A stretch of DNA of 64,000 nucleotides from Bacteroidota bacterium (lineage in GTDB: Bacteria > Bacteroidota > Ignavibacteria > Ignavibacteriales > Ignavibacteriaceae): the NCBI GenBank assembly GCA_022708025.1, contig JAKIZM010000005.1, positions 17,466 through 81,465 of the forward strand. The letters run 5' to 3'. The translations under genes were made by a program, and so were the position numbers. Numbering within the stretch: the stretch's first letter is position 1; the number at the start of each line of letters is the position of its first letter. The notes beneath the pieces were generated by a model, which searched no databases, was not told the origin of the DNA, and saw nothing but the letters and a program-made list of their open reading frames with translations. This document shows, piece after piece, positions 1 to 9,756 of this stretch.

Positions 1-252
1 GTTCTGAATTTACAATCTATGGATGTTGTTCATGCATTTTATATTCCTGCATTCAGAATTAAAAAAGATGTCTTTCCTAAACAAAACAGAGTTGTTTGGT
101 TTGAGGCTGATGAAATTGGTGACTACGATATTGCCTGCGCTGAATACTGCGGGTTAAATCATTCGTATATGTATAACAAAATAAAAGTTGTTTCCGAAGA
201 TGACTTTAGTAATTGGCTCTATGGAAGTTTTGATACTGAAACAACAAAATAA
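1..252 (+). CDS. coxB: Cytochrome c oxidase subunit II, C-terminal fragment
   Basis: The reading frame is open from base 1, so the gene begins before the window; 83 codons remain. The fragment is the periplasmic CuA domain of subunit II, which takes electrons from cytochrome c and passes them to subunit I. The CuA ligands are visible: the His in DVVHAFYIPAF, then CAEYCGLNHSYM, which holds both Cys, the Glu, the His and the Met in the family order. It is followed after 18 bases by ctaB, as is usual in haem-copper oxidase operons. The membrane anchor and any haem c tail cannot be seen. Confidence 0.93.
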   Translation, partial: VLNLQSMDVVHAFYIPAFRIKKDVFPKQNRVVWFEADEIGDYDIACAEYCGLNHSYMYNKIKVVSEDDFSNWLYGSFDTETTK

Positions 253-270
253 ACCGTTATAAACTATTAA

Positions 271-1134
271 TTGCTTAATCAGATTAAAATAATTACCGAG
301 CTTACTAAGCTTAGTATTACTATCTTCGTTACTGTTACAACTGCTTTCGGTTATATCGCTTATGCAGGTGTAATTAATTCGGCGATTATCCTTCCTACAT
401 TAGGTATTTTATTTTTAGCTTGTGGATCCGCTGCAATAAATCATTATCAGGAACGAAATACAGATCGCTTGATGGATAGAACCAAATCAAGACCTATTCC
501 TTCAGGTAAGATAAAAGCATCAACAGTGCTTTTTATAGCTATCTTTCTTGCTGTCAGCGGATCAATTATGTTGTTTTTTGGCGGCGGTTTGCTTGCGTTG
601 TTACTTGGGATTCTTAACTTGATTTGGTACAACGCTATTTATACACCATTAAAGAAAATTACTCCTTTTGCTATTATTCCCGGATCAATTGTTGGAGCAT
701 TACCACCAATGGTTGGATGGGTATCAGCAGGTGGAGATGTTTTTCATCCACAGATTTTATTAATTGCGATTTTTTTCTTTATCTGGCAAATACCGCATTT
801 CTGGCTGCTTCTTTTACTTCTTGATAAAGATTATCAGAAAGCCGGTTTTCCTACTTTAACTCAGATTTTTAATCAGCAGCAATTAGGAAGGATAACTTTT
901 GTCTGGATAATTGCCACAGCCATAACCGGTTTGCTTTTACCATTGTTTCAGATTTCTCATAATGGTTATATAAATTTAAGTTTATTACTCGCAGCAGTCT
1001 GGCTTAGTTATAAATCAATCAGTCTTACCAGAAGCACTGTTGAAAGAACATCTTATAAATTTGCTTTTAAGAACATCAATTACTTTGCTCTATTTATTGT
1101 GTTAATGGTATCAATAGATAGACTTTTAGCTTAA
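271..1134 (+). CDS. ctaB: Protohaem IX farnesyltransferase (haem O synthase)
   Basis: A polytopic UbiA-family prenyltransferase of 287 residues that adds a farnesyl group to haem B to make haem O for the terminal oxidase. The first Asp-rich motif begins at N57 (NHYQERNTDRLMDRTKSRP), with the D65/M68/R70-T71 pattern of CtaB/COX10. The second conserved loop, YTPLKKITPFAIIPGSIVG, follows in the middle of the protein. The start is TTG: an in-frame TAA lies directly before it, so no earlier start is possible. Its place between coxB and another respiratory gene supports the call. Length is normal for the family. Confidence 0.94.
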   Translation: MLNQIKIITELTKLSITIFVTVTTAFGYIAYAGVINSAIILPTLGILFLACGSAAINHYQERNTDRLMDRTKSRPIPSGKIKASTVLFIAIFLAVSGSIMLFFGGGLLALLLGILNLIWYNAIYTPLKKITPFAIIPGSIVGALPPMVGWVSAGGDVFHPQILLIAIFFFIWQIPHFWLLLLLLDKDYQKAGFPTLTQIFNQQQLGRITFVWIIATAITGLLLPLFQISHNGYINLSLLLAAVWLSYKSISLTRSTVERTSYKFAFKNINYFALFIVLMVSIDRLLA

Positions 1135-1152
1135 TCAAAAAAACAAATACAT

Positions 1153-2475
1153 ATGGAATTTTTAGATAAATTAGTTTTACCTCAATCAGCTGAACATATC
1201 AAACTTTTACATTATATACTTACACTTGTTCTAGCTCTTTTTGTACCATTTATAAGTGTTGTTTTCGGAGGAACATTTTCTTCTATCTATTTTCTAAAGA
1301 GATTTAAAAAAACTGAAAACCCTTTTTATATAAAATTTTCAAAAGAGTTAATTGAAAATCTTACTGTTAATCCAGGCGTTGGAATAATACTGGGATTAAT
1401 ACCATTGTTAACTGCAATTTTGATTTTTGTTCAGTTGCTTCATACATCCTTAATACAGACTGTAAGTTTTCTTATACTATCATTTGTTTTTGTTTTGGCC
1501 GCTCTGGTTTTGATTTATATTTACAGATATTCGATAACGTCTGTTAAGTTAAATGATTCAGATAATAATAAAAATGAAAACAGTCTGTCAATATCAAATT
1601 CACTTTATCTCAAATCAAATTATGGTAAAATTGGTTTAATATTACTATTTGTAGGGATCTGGTTTTATGTCGCAGCTATAACATCGGCAACAAACTTTTC
1701 GTCCTGGAGTTTTACCGGAGTTATAACATCACTAGCTGCTCCAAAAGTTTTATTGAACTTCTTAATTTTTATTGTATTCGCATTTGCTTTGAGTAATGCA
1801 GCTTTTTTATTTATCCATTTATATTGGAAACGAAGGGAAAAGACAAGCGATTCTGATTATACAAAGTTCATGAAAGATATTTGCTCAAAAGCAGGATTAA
1901 GAGCTTCTCTTCCGTTACCGGTTTTAATTGCGATTAATGTATTTTCATTTTCAGAAACAACTTTATCTGGTTCGATTTTTATTTATTCAGTAGTAAGCAT
2001 TCTTTTAATATTTCTTTCTTATCATTTATTCTATATGATATTAAACAAGAATGAATACAAATTTGGATCATTAATATTTTTTATTTTAATATTCGGCTGG
2101 GTTGCTTTAATTATTAAAGATCAAAAAGCAATGACAAATGCTACTGAATATCACTCATTAGTATTAAGTACAGATTATGATAAGATGCTTGCTGAACTGA
2201 AAGGAGAGGGGACAATTGCTGTATTAAACGGTAAAGAGATTTATGATGTTAGATGTGCAAGTTGCCATAAGTTTGACCAGAAATTTGTGGGGCCAGCTCA
2301 TTTTGATGTATTGCCAAAATATGAAGGTAAAGAAGGTCAGTTAATTGCCTATATTAAAAATCCTGTAAAAGTAGATCCTGCTTATCCCCCTATGCCAAAT
2401 CCCGGTTTAACTCCACCGGAAGTAGATGCAGTAGTAAAATATCTATTGGAAGAATATAATAAACATAAAAAATAG
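1153..2475 (+). CDS. Multi-pass membrane protein with C-terminal cytochrome c domain
   Basis: A 440-residue protein with about nine hydrophobic segments in the first 330 residues and a C-terminal class I cytochrome c domain. The haem site is CASCH at C368-H372 and the likely axial Met is in PPMPNPGL near residue 413. It follows ctaB by 18 bases, so it probably belongs to the oxidase operon and feeds electrons to it or to a quinol-linked step. I do not recognise the membrane part as a named oxidase subunit. It could be a lineage-specific membrane-anchored electron donor. The cytochrome call is firm; the role is inferred. Confidence 0.75.
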   Translation: MEFLDKLVLPQSAEHIKLLHYILTLVLALFVPFISVVFGGTFSSIYFLKRFKKTENPFYIKFSKELIENLTVNPGVGIILGLIPLLTAILIFVQLLHTSLIQTVSFLILSFVFVLAALVLIYIYRYSITSVKLNDSDNNKNENSLSISNSLYLKSNYGKIGLILLFVGIWFYVAAITSATNFSSWSFTGVITSLAAPKVLLNFLIFIVFAFALSNAAFLFIHLYWKRREKTSDSDYTKFMKDICSKAGLRASLPLPVLIAINVFSFSETTLSGSIFIYSVVSILLIFLSYHLFYMILNKNEYKFGSLIFFILIFGWVALIIKDQKAMTNATEYHSLVLSTDYDKMLAELKGEGTIAVLNGKEIYDVRCASCHKFDQKFVGPAHFDVLPKYEGKEGQLIAYIKNPVKVDPAYPPMPNPGLTPPEVDAVVKYLLEEYNKHKK

Positions 2476-2521
2476 TCGTTATTATTTTTAAACGAGCTGA
2501 AATTAATTTTCTTTTTGTTTA

Positions 2522-4036
2522 TTAAAACAAGTCCGGATCCTCTTCATTTATCTGATCTTCAAAGTTATCAGTATCCTTAATCGTTAACATACTGCTTAAC
2601 ATATCTTTAAATTGAAATCCTGATTGAAGTCCGAATTTACTTAGCATAGAATACTCAGATAATCCGTGAAGAATAAACTCCATAAAAAGCAGTGAAAGTG
2701 TTTCATCTGCATCTGCCTGATATTTGTTTATTACTGATTTAAGTCCGGGAATTTTTAGTAAAGTTGATTTGTATTCTTCATTAGTTGCATTAAGAAGAAT
2801 ATCTATGTGATTATTTTTTGAAAACCAGTTAATAATTTCAGAGTATGGATTTTTTCCTTGTTTTTTCTTTAACAATTCAGGATTTGGAAAATACTTTTCA
2901 AAAATCGTTTTAATTGCTTTATTAATCAGGATATTAGCAACTTTAACAGGTCCTTCTTGTTCACCCTCGTAAACGAGCTCTACTTTTCCTGTTATGGTTG
3001 GTATCACTCCGGCTAAATCTGAGATTCTTGCATAAACTGTTTTTTCTGAATTGATGATTCGTCTTCGTTCAGCATAACTGATTAAATTTTCGTACGCAGA
3101 AATTGTTAATCTTGCTGAGACACCACTTTTCTCATCCACATATTCACTTTTTCTTGCTTCAACAGCTATTTGTTCAATTAGTTCTTTTAATAAAGGGTAA
3201 ACAATAACGTGATCGCTTTGTTCATCTGCTAAATTTGCTTCCTGTTCAGTAATATTTTGTGATATAGAAATTGATTTGGGATAATGAGTAATTATTTGGC
3301 TATCAATTCTGTCTTTCAATGGTGTAACAATAGCTCCTCGGTTTGTATAATCTTCGGGATTTGCAGTAAATATAAATTCAATATCAAGCGGAAGCCGTAA
3401 TTTAAATCCACGGATTTGTATATCATTTTCCTGAAGAATATTGAATAGTGAAACTTGTATTCTTGCCTGAAGATCTGGCAATTCATTAATTACAAATATT
3501 GAGCGATGTGACCTTGGGATTAATCCAAAATGTATAACTCTTTCATCTGAATAAGGTAATTTTAAGTTTGCTGCTTTAATCGGATCAACATCACCAATAA
3601 GATCAGATACAGTAACATCAGGTGTAGCAAGTTTTTCAGTATATCTGAAAGATCTGTGGAGCCAGGTAATCGGAAGATCATCGCCCATTTCTTTAACTTT
3701 CAATTTGGACTGATAAGTTATTGGATTTAACGGATCTTCATTCAAATCGCTTCCTTCAATAATAGGAATATATTCATCAAGAATATTAACTAATAATCTT
3801 GCAATTCTTGTTTTTGCCTGTCCTCTTAATCCAAGTAAAAGAATATTATGTCTTGATAAGATCGCAGTTTGTAATTCGGGCAGAACAGTTTCATCATAAC
3901 CAAAAATTCCTTCGAAAGGATTTGAATTATTTTGAAGTGATGCAATCATATTTTTGCGCATCTCATCTTTTATTGAAACAGGTTTATAACCGCTTCTTTT
4001 TAATTCACCTAAATTTTTAATATTGTTAACATTCAT
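2522..4036 (-). CDS. MoxR/magnesium-chelatase-type AAA+ ATPase
   Basis: A 504-residue AAA+ ATPase of the ChlI/MoxR kind. Walker A is GLRGQAKT (69-76), Walker B IFVINELPDL (180-189) and sensor 1 FIFTANPEDY (221-230). The C-terminal half is helical. It starts 4 bases after the stop of the VWA-domain gene, so the two are translationally close. MoxR ATPases with VWA partners act as chaperone-like pairs that insert metal ions or remodel complexes. No chlorophyll genes are seen nearby, so magnesium chelatase itself is unlikely. The substrate is unknown. Confidence 0.85.
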   Translation of the reverse strand: MNVNNIKNLGELKRSGYKPVSIKDEMRKNMIASLQNNSNPFEGIFGYDETVLPELQTAILSRHNILLLGLRGQAKTRIARLLVNILDEYIPIIEGSDLNEDPLNPITYQSKLKVKEMGDDLPITWLHRSFRYTEKLATPDVTVSDLIGDVDPIKAANLKLPYSDERVIHFGLIPRSHRSIFVINELPDLQARIQVSLFNILQENDIQIRGFKLRLPLDIEFIFTANPEDYTNRGAIVTPLKDRIDSQIITHYPKSISISQNITEQEANLADEQSDHVIVYPLLKELIEQIAVEARKSEYVDEKSGVSARLTISAYENLISYAERRRIINSEKTVYARISDLAGVIPTITGKVELVYEGEQEGPVKVANILINKAIKTIFEKYFPNPELLKKKQGKNPYSEIINWFSKNNHIDILLNATNEEYKSTLLKIPGLKSVINKYQADADETLSLLFMEFILHGLSEYSMLSKFGLQSGFQFKDMLSSMLTIKDTDNFEDQINEEDPDLF

Positions 4037-4040
4037 ACAA

Positions 4041-5141
4041 TCACCTTACTCTCTTTTTTCTGTTTCTTATGTAATCTTCAAAAATAAAATCACCTAATCC
4101 GGATAGACTGCTGTAAAAGGCTCTTCCATTATTTGTTTTAGTAAATTCCCTTACGAACTGCTGCAAATAAGGATCGCGGGCAATCATAAAAGTTGTAATG
4201 GTAATTCCTGCTCTTCTGAATTTTGCAGCCTGATCTAAAGTTCTGTTTAATATTTTTCTATCCAGACCAAAACTGTTTTTATAATATCTTATTCCTTCTT
4301 TCAAGCAAGTTGGTTTACCGTCTGTTATCATAAATATTTGTTTGTTGTTGGTCTTTCTTCGTCTTAAAATATCTCCTGCTAATTCAAGTCCGGCAACAGT
4401 ATTTGTATGATAAGGTCCGACTTCAAGATAAGGAAGATCTCTGATTGAAATTTCCCAGGCATCATTTCCGAATACAATTATATCAAGAGTATCTTTTGGA
4501 TATTTTGTAGTGATTAATTCGGAAAGAGCCATTGCAACTTTTTTAGCTGGTGTGATCCGGTCTTCTCCGTATAAAATCATTGAGTGAGAAATATCTATCA
4601 TCAGAACGGTTGAAGTTAAAGTTTTATAATCTCTTTCTTCAACTTCCAGATCATCTTCTGTTAAACTGAATTCTTCAATACCATGATTTATCTGTGCTTT
4701 TCTGATAGAATCAGTTATATCAATTTGGTCAGGCAGATCTCCGAACATATATTGTCTTTTTTCAGATGTTTGTTCATCGCCCTGACCGGCTAGAAAAGTT
4801 TTATGATTGCCTGTTAAATTCCTTTTCAGTTTACCGAATATCTCTTCAAGAGATCGCTTTCTTATAGTTCTTTCTGATTTATTTGTTGGAATAAATTTTA
4901 ATGATTCATCATCCTGTTTAATATAATTTTGATTTTTCAGATCCTCAATAAAATCAGCCATGCCATAGTTATTGTCGGTAATTTTATATTTTCTATCAAT
5001 CTCATTCATCCAATTTAATGCTTCCTCTACATCACCTGAAGAAATAGTGAGAAGCTGAAGAAAAATATTTAAAAGATTTTCAAAAGTTGATTTCGCTTTA
5101 ATTTTTGAAGGATCAAATTTTGTAAATCTGTAACCATTCAT
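4041..5141 (-). CDS. VWA-domain protein, partner of the MoxR-type ATPase
   Basis: The 366-residue protein has a von Willebrand factor A domain in its second half. The MIDAS metal site is visible: DISHS (183-187), a Thr near 246-248 and ITDGKPT with D274. The N-terminal 170 residues are charged and helical with no recognised domain. There is no signal peptide, so it is probably cytoplasmic. It is the first gene of a two-gene minus-strand operon with the AAA+ ATPase, an arrangement like ChlD/ChlI or VWA/MoxR pairs. The biological target is not evident. Confidence 0.85.
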   Translation of the reverse strand: MNGYRFTKFDPSKIKAKSTFENLLNIFLQLLTISSGDVEEALNWMNEIDRKYKITDNNYGMADFIEDLKNQNYIKQDDESLKFIPTNKSERTIRKRSLEEIFGKLKRNLTGNHKTFLAGQGDEQTSEKRQYMFGDLPDQIDITDSIRKAQINHGIEEFSLTEDDLEVEERDYKTLTSTVLMIDISHSMILYGEDRITPAKKVAMALSELITTKYPKDTLDIIVFGNDAWEISIRDLPYLEVGPYHTNTVAGLELAGDILRRRKTNNKQIFMITDGKPTCLKEGIRYYKNSFGLDRKILNRTLDQAAKFRRAGITITTFMIARDPYLQQFVREFTKTNNGRAFYSSLSGLGDFIFEDYIRNRKKRVR

Positions 5142-5230
5142 AACTATACCTAATCAAAAACAATTAAATAGTTGAGTAATCTTAATTATTAAGTTCTAAA
5201 TAATAATTTTTTATTAAATAGGAAAGGGAA

Positions 5231-6682
5231 TTATTTCTTGCTTAATTTTTTTATCAGATCGTTAATTCTTTGATCAGAATTATTTATCTGCAAAGCATTT
5301 CTATAATATCGAAGTGCCATACCTTCATTTTTATCACTCAGATAAGCATCGCCCAAAGCACTTATAACTTTAAATGATTTGGGAAATACTTTAATAATTT
5401 CTTTAAGATAAATAATCGCATCAGGCGCTTTATTTAATTCCAATAAATTTTTAGAAAAAACAGTGGTTCCATCTTCATCGAAATTAAAAAGTTCTTTTTG
5501 ATATTTATAAATATAAGTGAGTTTTGAAATTGTGGAGTCAATACCGTTTGTTTTGTAAGTTTTCATTAACTCCTGTGATATTGTTTGAGTAATTACCGGT
5601 TGAACACCTGTTGAATATAGAGCTAAAATATCTTTAGCGGGTTCTCCTAAATTAATATCTCTGATATTTGTTAAATAAACTGCTGCATTTTTTCCATTTG
5701 AAGATATCATTAACATACCGCTGAATCCTGTGCCTGCACCTGCATGACCAAAATATTTTAATGAATCATTCTCAAACTCCAGTGAAAATCCTAATCCGTA
5801 ATCAACATAGCTACCGTTTTTAAGACGAGTTCTTTTTGTCATTATTTTTAATGTAGTTTCATCAACTAATTTATTATCAAGCAGGGCTTTTGCAAATAGT
5901 AACAGATCTTTTGAATTGGATAAAAACCCTCCGCCGGCAACTTTGATACTTAAATCAGCTAAAGCAGCATTTATAAAATTATACTCAACATTTTTCTCAT
6001 ATCCCCGAACTCTGAACGGAATAATTTCCCGCTGTTTATCAGCTCTGGTTGTTAACATTCCTGCAGGTTTAAGAATATTTTCATAAATATAATTTTCAAA
6101 CGGCTTTTTAGTTACTTCTTCAATAATCGCAGCAAGTATGTTATAACCTAATGATGTGTACAAATATTTGGTTCCCGGTTCAGACATCAAGGAATCATAT
6201 TCAAAAACTTTTAAAGCTTCTTTTGTAGATTGATAAAATTTTTTACTGTCAAATTCTCCTTCTTTATAATTCCTGATTCCTGCTGTATGACTTAACAATT
6301 GTCTGATAGTGAACTTATATTTCTTTTCGGGAAAGTAAGGGATATATTTTCTTATATCTATATCAAGATTTATAATTCCTTTTTCCCATAATTGCATTAT
6401 TGCTACTGCAGTCATTGGCTTTGTTATAGAAGCTATCCTGAATAATGATTTTTCAGAAACTGCAACATTATTTTCGATATCAGAATATCCGATACTGTTA
6501 AACCATTTAATTTCTTTATTAACTAACAGTCCTGCCGTTACAGAGGGGATTTGTTTAATTTTGATATAGTTTGAAATGTATTCATCTAAAATTTTGTTTA
6601 TTGTTTGCTGAGCATTTGCCTGATATGAAACAAAAACAAAAAATATTAACAAAAATGTTTTAATCTTCTTTATGTCTAACAT
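5231..6682 (-). CDS. Exported serine hydrolase (class C beta-lactamase fold) with TPR-like tail
   Basis: A secreted 483-residue protein with an N-terminal signal sequence ending near residue 24. The first 370 residues form a penicillin-binding/class C type fold: the catalytic SxxK is S85-ITK88, the second motif is Y175-T-S177 where YxN would be canonical, and FGHAGAGTG supplies the HxG-like third motif near residue 314. The last 90 residues look like tetratricopeptide repeats (ALGDAYLSDKNEGMALRYYR). The family mostly holds D-amino peptidases and esterases, so an antibiotic-resistance role should not be assumed. It stands alone between the VWA gene and the clpP terminator. Confidence 0.8.
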   Translation of the reverse strand: MLDIKKIKTFLLIFFVFVSYQANAQQTINKILDEYISNYIKIKQIPSVTAGLLVNKEIKWFNSIGYSDIENNVAVSEKSLFRIASITKPMTAVAIMQLWEKGIINLDIDIRKYIPYFPEKKYKFTIRQLLSHTAGIRNYKEGEFDSKKFYQSTKEALKVFEYDSLMSEPGTKYLYTSLGYNILAAIIEEVTKKPFENYIYENILKPAGMLTTRADKQREIIPFRVRGYEKNVEYNFINAALADLSIKVAGGGFLSNSKDLLLFAKALLDNKLVDETTLKIMTKRTRLKNGSYVDYGLGFSLEFENDSLKYFGHAGAGTGFSGMLMISSNGKNAAVYLTNIRDINLGEPAKDILALYSTGVQPVITQTISQELMKTYKTNGIDSTISKLTYIYKYQKELFNFDEDGTTVFSKNLLELNKAPDAIIYLKEIIKVFPKSFKVISALGDAYLSDKNEGMALRYYRNALQINNSDQRINDLIKKLSKK

Positions 6683-6698
6683 CGTTCAATAATATTTA

Positions 6699-6727
6699 AT
6701 AAAAAAAAAGCTGTCAAAGGACAGCTT
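6699..6727 (-). terminator. Rho-independent terminator of the tig-clpP operon
   Basis: On the minus strand an 8-bp perfect stem AAGCTGTC/GACAGCTT with a 4-base loop is followed by a run of about ten T. It lies 8 bases past the clpP stop codon and before the serine hydrolase start region, so it ends the tig-clpP transcript. Confidence 0.9.
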
Positions 6728-6734
6728 ATAAATC

Positions 6735-7355
6735 CTATTTAACAATTACCCTTTTTTCAATTATGTTATCAATCAGGTTATATTGTTTTGCCTCTTCCGA
6801 AGTAAGAAAATAATCTCTGTCGCAATCTTTTGTAATCTGTTCAATTGATTTGGAAGTATGTTCAGCTAATATTTTATACAAAGTATCACGGGTTTTAATC
6901 ATTTCTTTTGTTTGAATTTCAACATCAGTAACCTGACCGCCAATTCCCTGAGTCCAGGGTTGATGAATCATAATCTTTGAATGCGGGAGTGAAGACCTTT
7001 TACCGGCAGCGCCGCCAGCTAAAAGTATCGCACCCATGCTTGCTGCCATACCAACACAGATTGTTGCAACATCAGGTTTTATATATTTCATTGTATCGTA
7101 AATTGCTAATCCGGCTGAAACACTTCCGCCGGGTGAATTAATATACATCTGGATATCTTTTTCACTGTCTTCAGCTTCAAGAAAAATTAATTGTGCAATT
7201 GTTAAACTTGCAACGTGATCATCTATTGCTGTTCCTAAAAAAACAATTCTTTCTCTGAGCAAACGGGAATAGATATCCATTCCTCTTTCACCGCGTCCGG
7301 TCTGCTCAATTACATAAGGTACCAACTGGTTATAAATTTCAATATTATTTTTCAT
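6735..7355 (-). CDS. clpP: ATP-dependent Clp protease proteolytic subunit
   Basis: The cytoplasmic serine peptidase that forms the two-ring degradation chamber used by ClpX/ClpA/ClpC. At 206 residues it has the usual length. The catalytic triad is visible: S106 in [10 protein letters not shown]131 in KIMIHQPW, and the Asp in DRDYFL (D181). The oxyanion loop YINSPGGSV (71-79) is intact. Its start overlaps the end of tig by 11 bases, so the two are translationally coupled. The tig-clpP order matches the common tig-clpP-clpX arrangement, but clpX does not follow here: a strong terminator comes directly after. Confidence 0.97.
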   Translation of the reverse strand: MKNNIEIYNQLVPYVIEQTGRGERGMDIYSRLLRERIVFLGTAIDDHVASLTIAQLIFLEAEDSEKDIQMYINSPGGSVSAGLAIYDTMKYIKPDVATICVGMAASMGAILLAGGAAGKRSSLPHSKIMIHQPWTQGIGGQVTDVEIQTKEMIKTRDTLYKILAEHTSKSIEQITKDCDRDYFLTSEEAKQYNLIDNIIEKRVIVK

Positions 7356-8661
7356 CTTTTACCTCTTGTTTTGATTTCAATTTATCAGCATCAACTTTTA
7401 CAATAGTATTATTTGATTTAAGAAAATCGAATAACTTTTTATCAAGGATACGTTCACCCTGATTTGATGATTTGTAATAGTTAATAAGTTTATCAACCGG
7501 TAAACCGGTTTTTACTGATTCAGACTCAGCTAATTCATTTAAGTCCTGATCAGTTAATAATATATTTTCTGCTTTTTGTATTTCGTTTTTTATTAAATAC
7601 CATTTTACTTCATTTTCAGCCGATTTTTCTAATCTGTTCCTTGCCTCTTCTTTATTAAACGGATATTTAGATTTTTTTGCCTGTTCTTCTTCATTCTTAA
7701 CATATTCATTAAGGATATTATTAACTAAAGAGCGAGGCGGAACGAAATCGTTTTTCTTAAGAATTTCGCTGATCAGTTTAATTCTGATCATCTCTTCAGT
7801 CTGGTTATCGTAATATGATTGAATATCTTTTTTTATTTCTTCACGCAGATCAGCTTCAGTTGAAACTTTATCACGGGTTACTTTTTTAATCAGTTCTTCG
7901 TTTAACTCCGGATAAATTATTTTCTTTAATCCCAGAATCTTAACATCATAATTATATTCTTCTTTATGAACTTCTTCAGTGCCATCATCGTGTTTATGAG
8001 TATGTTCATCTTTAAAGACAAAATTAAATGATTCTCCGACTTTTTTATTTCTGGAGTTTTTAACTATTTCTTTGGAAATGCCATCAGCGGTTAAGTCTAT
8101 CTGCATCTTCTCAGGAATGGTATCCGGAATTTTTTCACCATTTTTTTCAACCAGCAGAACCTCAGCATCAATTACAAATTTTTCATCAATAATTTCTTCA
8201 GCATCTTCTAATTCTTTATTTGCTTTTAAGATATAGTCTATCTCTTTCTGAATTTCATTTTCATTTACAATCAAATCAGGAATCTCGAATGTTAAATTTT
8301 TATAGTCCTTTACATTCAGCGTTGGAATAGTTTCAAATTTAACTTTGAATGAGAGATCTTTTTCAGGTTCAAATTTAAGATCAGTCATTTCAGGCTGACC
8401 AATAGGCTTTAATTGCTTTTCATCAGCAATTTTCCAAAAAAATGAATTGGCAACTTTTTCGGAAGCTTCATATTCAAAAGCATCACCGTACATTTTTTTA
8501 AGCATAGAAAGCGGTGCTTTGCCTTTTCTGAATCCAGGTATCTGAATTTTTTTAGCTTGTTTTTTTACTTCTTCTTCGATTTCTTTTTTGATTTCATCGT
8601 ACTGAAGTTTTATTTCAACCTCTTTTTCTGAAGAGCTTAAATCGACAACATTAAATTCCAT
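7345..8661 (-). CDS. tig: Trigger factor, ribosome-associated chaperone
   Basis: Trigger factor binds near the ribosome exit tunnel and shields nascent chains. The 438-residue length is typical. The ribosome-binding signature is at the N-terminus: [12 protein letters not shown] (about 43-54). A central PPIase/FKBP-like domain follows; it carries an unusual His-rich stretch, [15 protein letters not shown], near residues 218-232. The helical C-terminal chaperone arms fill the remainder. It is the first gene of the operon with clpP, and tRNA-Leu lies 46 bases upstream on the same strand. The His-rich insert might bind metal; that is a guess. Confidence 0.95.
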   Translation of the reverse strand: MEFNVVDLSSSEKEVEIKLQYDEIKKEIEEEVKKQAKKIQIPGFRKGKAPLSMLKKMYGDAFEYEASEKVANSFFWKIADEKQLKPIGQPEMTDLKFEPEKDLSFKVKFETIPTLNVKDYKNLTFEIPDLIVNENEIQKEIDYILKANKELEDAEEIIDEKFVIDAEVLLVEKNGEKIPDTIPEKMQIDLTADGISKEIVKNSRNKKVGESFNFVFKDEHTHKHDDGTEEVHKEEYNYDVKILGLKKIIYPELNEELIKKVTRDKVSTEADLREEIKKDIQSYYDNQTEEMIRIKLISEILKKNDFVPPRSLVNNILNEYVKNEEEQAKKSKYPFNKEEARNRLEKSAENEVKWYLIKNEIQKAENILLTDQDLNELAESESVKTGLPVDKLINYYKSSNQGERILDKKLFDFLKSNNTIVKVDADKLKSKQEVKDEK

Positions 8662-8706
8662 AAAAACAGTAACCTCAAAAAAATAATAAATGAATTGATG
8701 TGAAAG

Positions 8707-8789
8707 TGCGAGAACGGGGACTCGAACCCCGACACCTCTCGGTACTAGATCCTAAGTCTAGCGCGTCTGCCAAATTCCGCCATTCTCGC
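8707..8789 (-). tRNA. tRNA-Leu (anticodon UAG)
   Basis: An 83-nt class II tRNA on the minus strand. The acceptor GCGAGAA pairs perfectly with TTCTCGC. The anticodon stem CTAGA/TCTAG encloses the loop CTTAGGA, giving anticodon UAG (Leu, CUA codons). A long variable arm and a T-arm GGGGTTCGAGTCCCC are present. The discriminator is A and the CCA end is not encoded. Confidence 0.96.
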
Positions 8790-8870
8790 GATTTTTGATT
8801 TCGGGTTAAATTTTTAACAAAATGACCACAAATCTCAATTATTATTCGTTTTTTATTGAAAAAACGCTTG

Positions 8871-8901
8871 CAAATATACTCTTACCATTTTTGCCAAACA
8901 A
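8871..8901 (-). promoter_or_regulatory. Bacteroidota-type promoter upstream of tRNA-Leu/tig/clpP
   Basis: Minus strand: a -7 box TATATTTG (8871-8878) matches TAnnTTTG, with a TTG (8899-8901) 20 bases upstream, as in promoters read by the primary sigma factor of Bacteroidota. It points at tRNA-Leu about 75 bases away and may also drive tig-clpP. Confidence 0.55.
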
Positions 8902-9027
8902 ATTAACTTAAAGTCGCTTATGCAATCTCTAAGCATTTTTTACGGGACATTCAGCAGATAAGACTAATATTTCTTATTTTTATAATCTAAATGATATTTA
9001 ATTACTATCTACGTGTGAGGTATCTCA

Positions 9028-9756
9028 ATGGGGTATAGGTATGTGAAATTTACCTCTGCCGGAGCTGAGAAAAAAATTAATGAAGATTCTATAGAAGTTA
9101 TAGAGATGCAGGATGGTTTACTGTGTTTACTATGCGATGGTCTGGGTGGTGAACATGGCGGAGATCTTGCAGCAAAAATCGCACTAAAATCAGCAATGTA
9201 TTTTTTTTCGGCGGGTGATTCCTCCGATTACATTGAGAGAATTAGGTACACAATTGAAGAGACTAATACTTTTTTATACAACCGCTCTCTCAATACCGGA
9301 TTTGAAAAAAACATGGCTACAACAATTGAGCTTATGTTCTTTACTGAAAATTTTATTTACTGGGCTCATATCGGAGATTCAAGAATATATCACCTGAAGT
9401 CTCAGAGATTACATCTGCTGACCAAAGATCATTCATTGGTGCAAAAACTTTTAGATGAAGGATTTATTTCCGGTAGTCAGGCTAAAAATCATCCTCAACG
9501 AAATGTAATCCTTAATGCACTTGGTGAACATCAGCATACACAGCCTGATATAAGCAAAATAAAAATCAATGATTTTGAGATTAATAAATTCTTTTTATGT
9601 TCGGATGGGGTTTCGAATCTGATTAGTAATAAAGAATTAGAAGAGATATTAAACTATGTAGATCTGGAACAGATGAAAACAGAGTTAATAAAATTAATTA
9701 AACAGCGAGGTGCACCTGATGATTATTCTTTCATTATTTTAGAAAAAATCCGATGA
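9028..9756 (+). CDS. PP2C-family serine/threonine phosphatase
   Basis: A soluble 242-residue metal-dependent protein phosphatase (PPM family, Stp/PrpC type). The metal-binding Asp motifs are in order: NEDS near residue 18, CDGLGGEHGG (36-45), HIGDSRIYHL, TKDHSLV, CSDGVSNL and the terminal DDYSFIIL. Its last four bases overlap the ATG of the kinase gene (ATGA), so translation is probably coupled. Such phosphatases reverse phosphorylation by the neighbouring Hanks kinase. A GAGG ribosome-binding site lies 8 bases before the ATG. Confidence 0.92.
   Translation: MGYRYVKFTSAGAEKKINEDSIEVIEMQDGLLCLLCDGLGGEHGGDLAAKIALKSAMYFFSAGDSSDYIERIRYTIEETNTFLYNRSLNTGFEKNMATTIELMFFTENFIYWAHIGDSRIYHLKSQRLHLLTKDHSLVQKLLDEGFISGSQAKNHPQRNVILNALGEHQHTQPDISKIKINDFEINKFFLCSDGVSNLISNKELEEILNYVDLEQMKTELIKLIKQRGAPDDYSFIILEKIR

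Noticed and set aside
2522..5141. Magnesium chelatase for (bacterio)chlorophyll
   Set aside because: The ATPase/VWA pair resembles ChlI/ChlD, but no ChlH or pigment gene is present and the pair is typical of MoxR-VWA systems.
5231..6682. True antibiotic-resistance beta-lactamase
   Set aside because: The YxN motif is Y-T-S and a TPR-like tail is attached; this serine hydrolase family is mostly peptidases and esterases.
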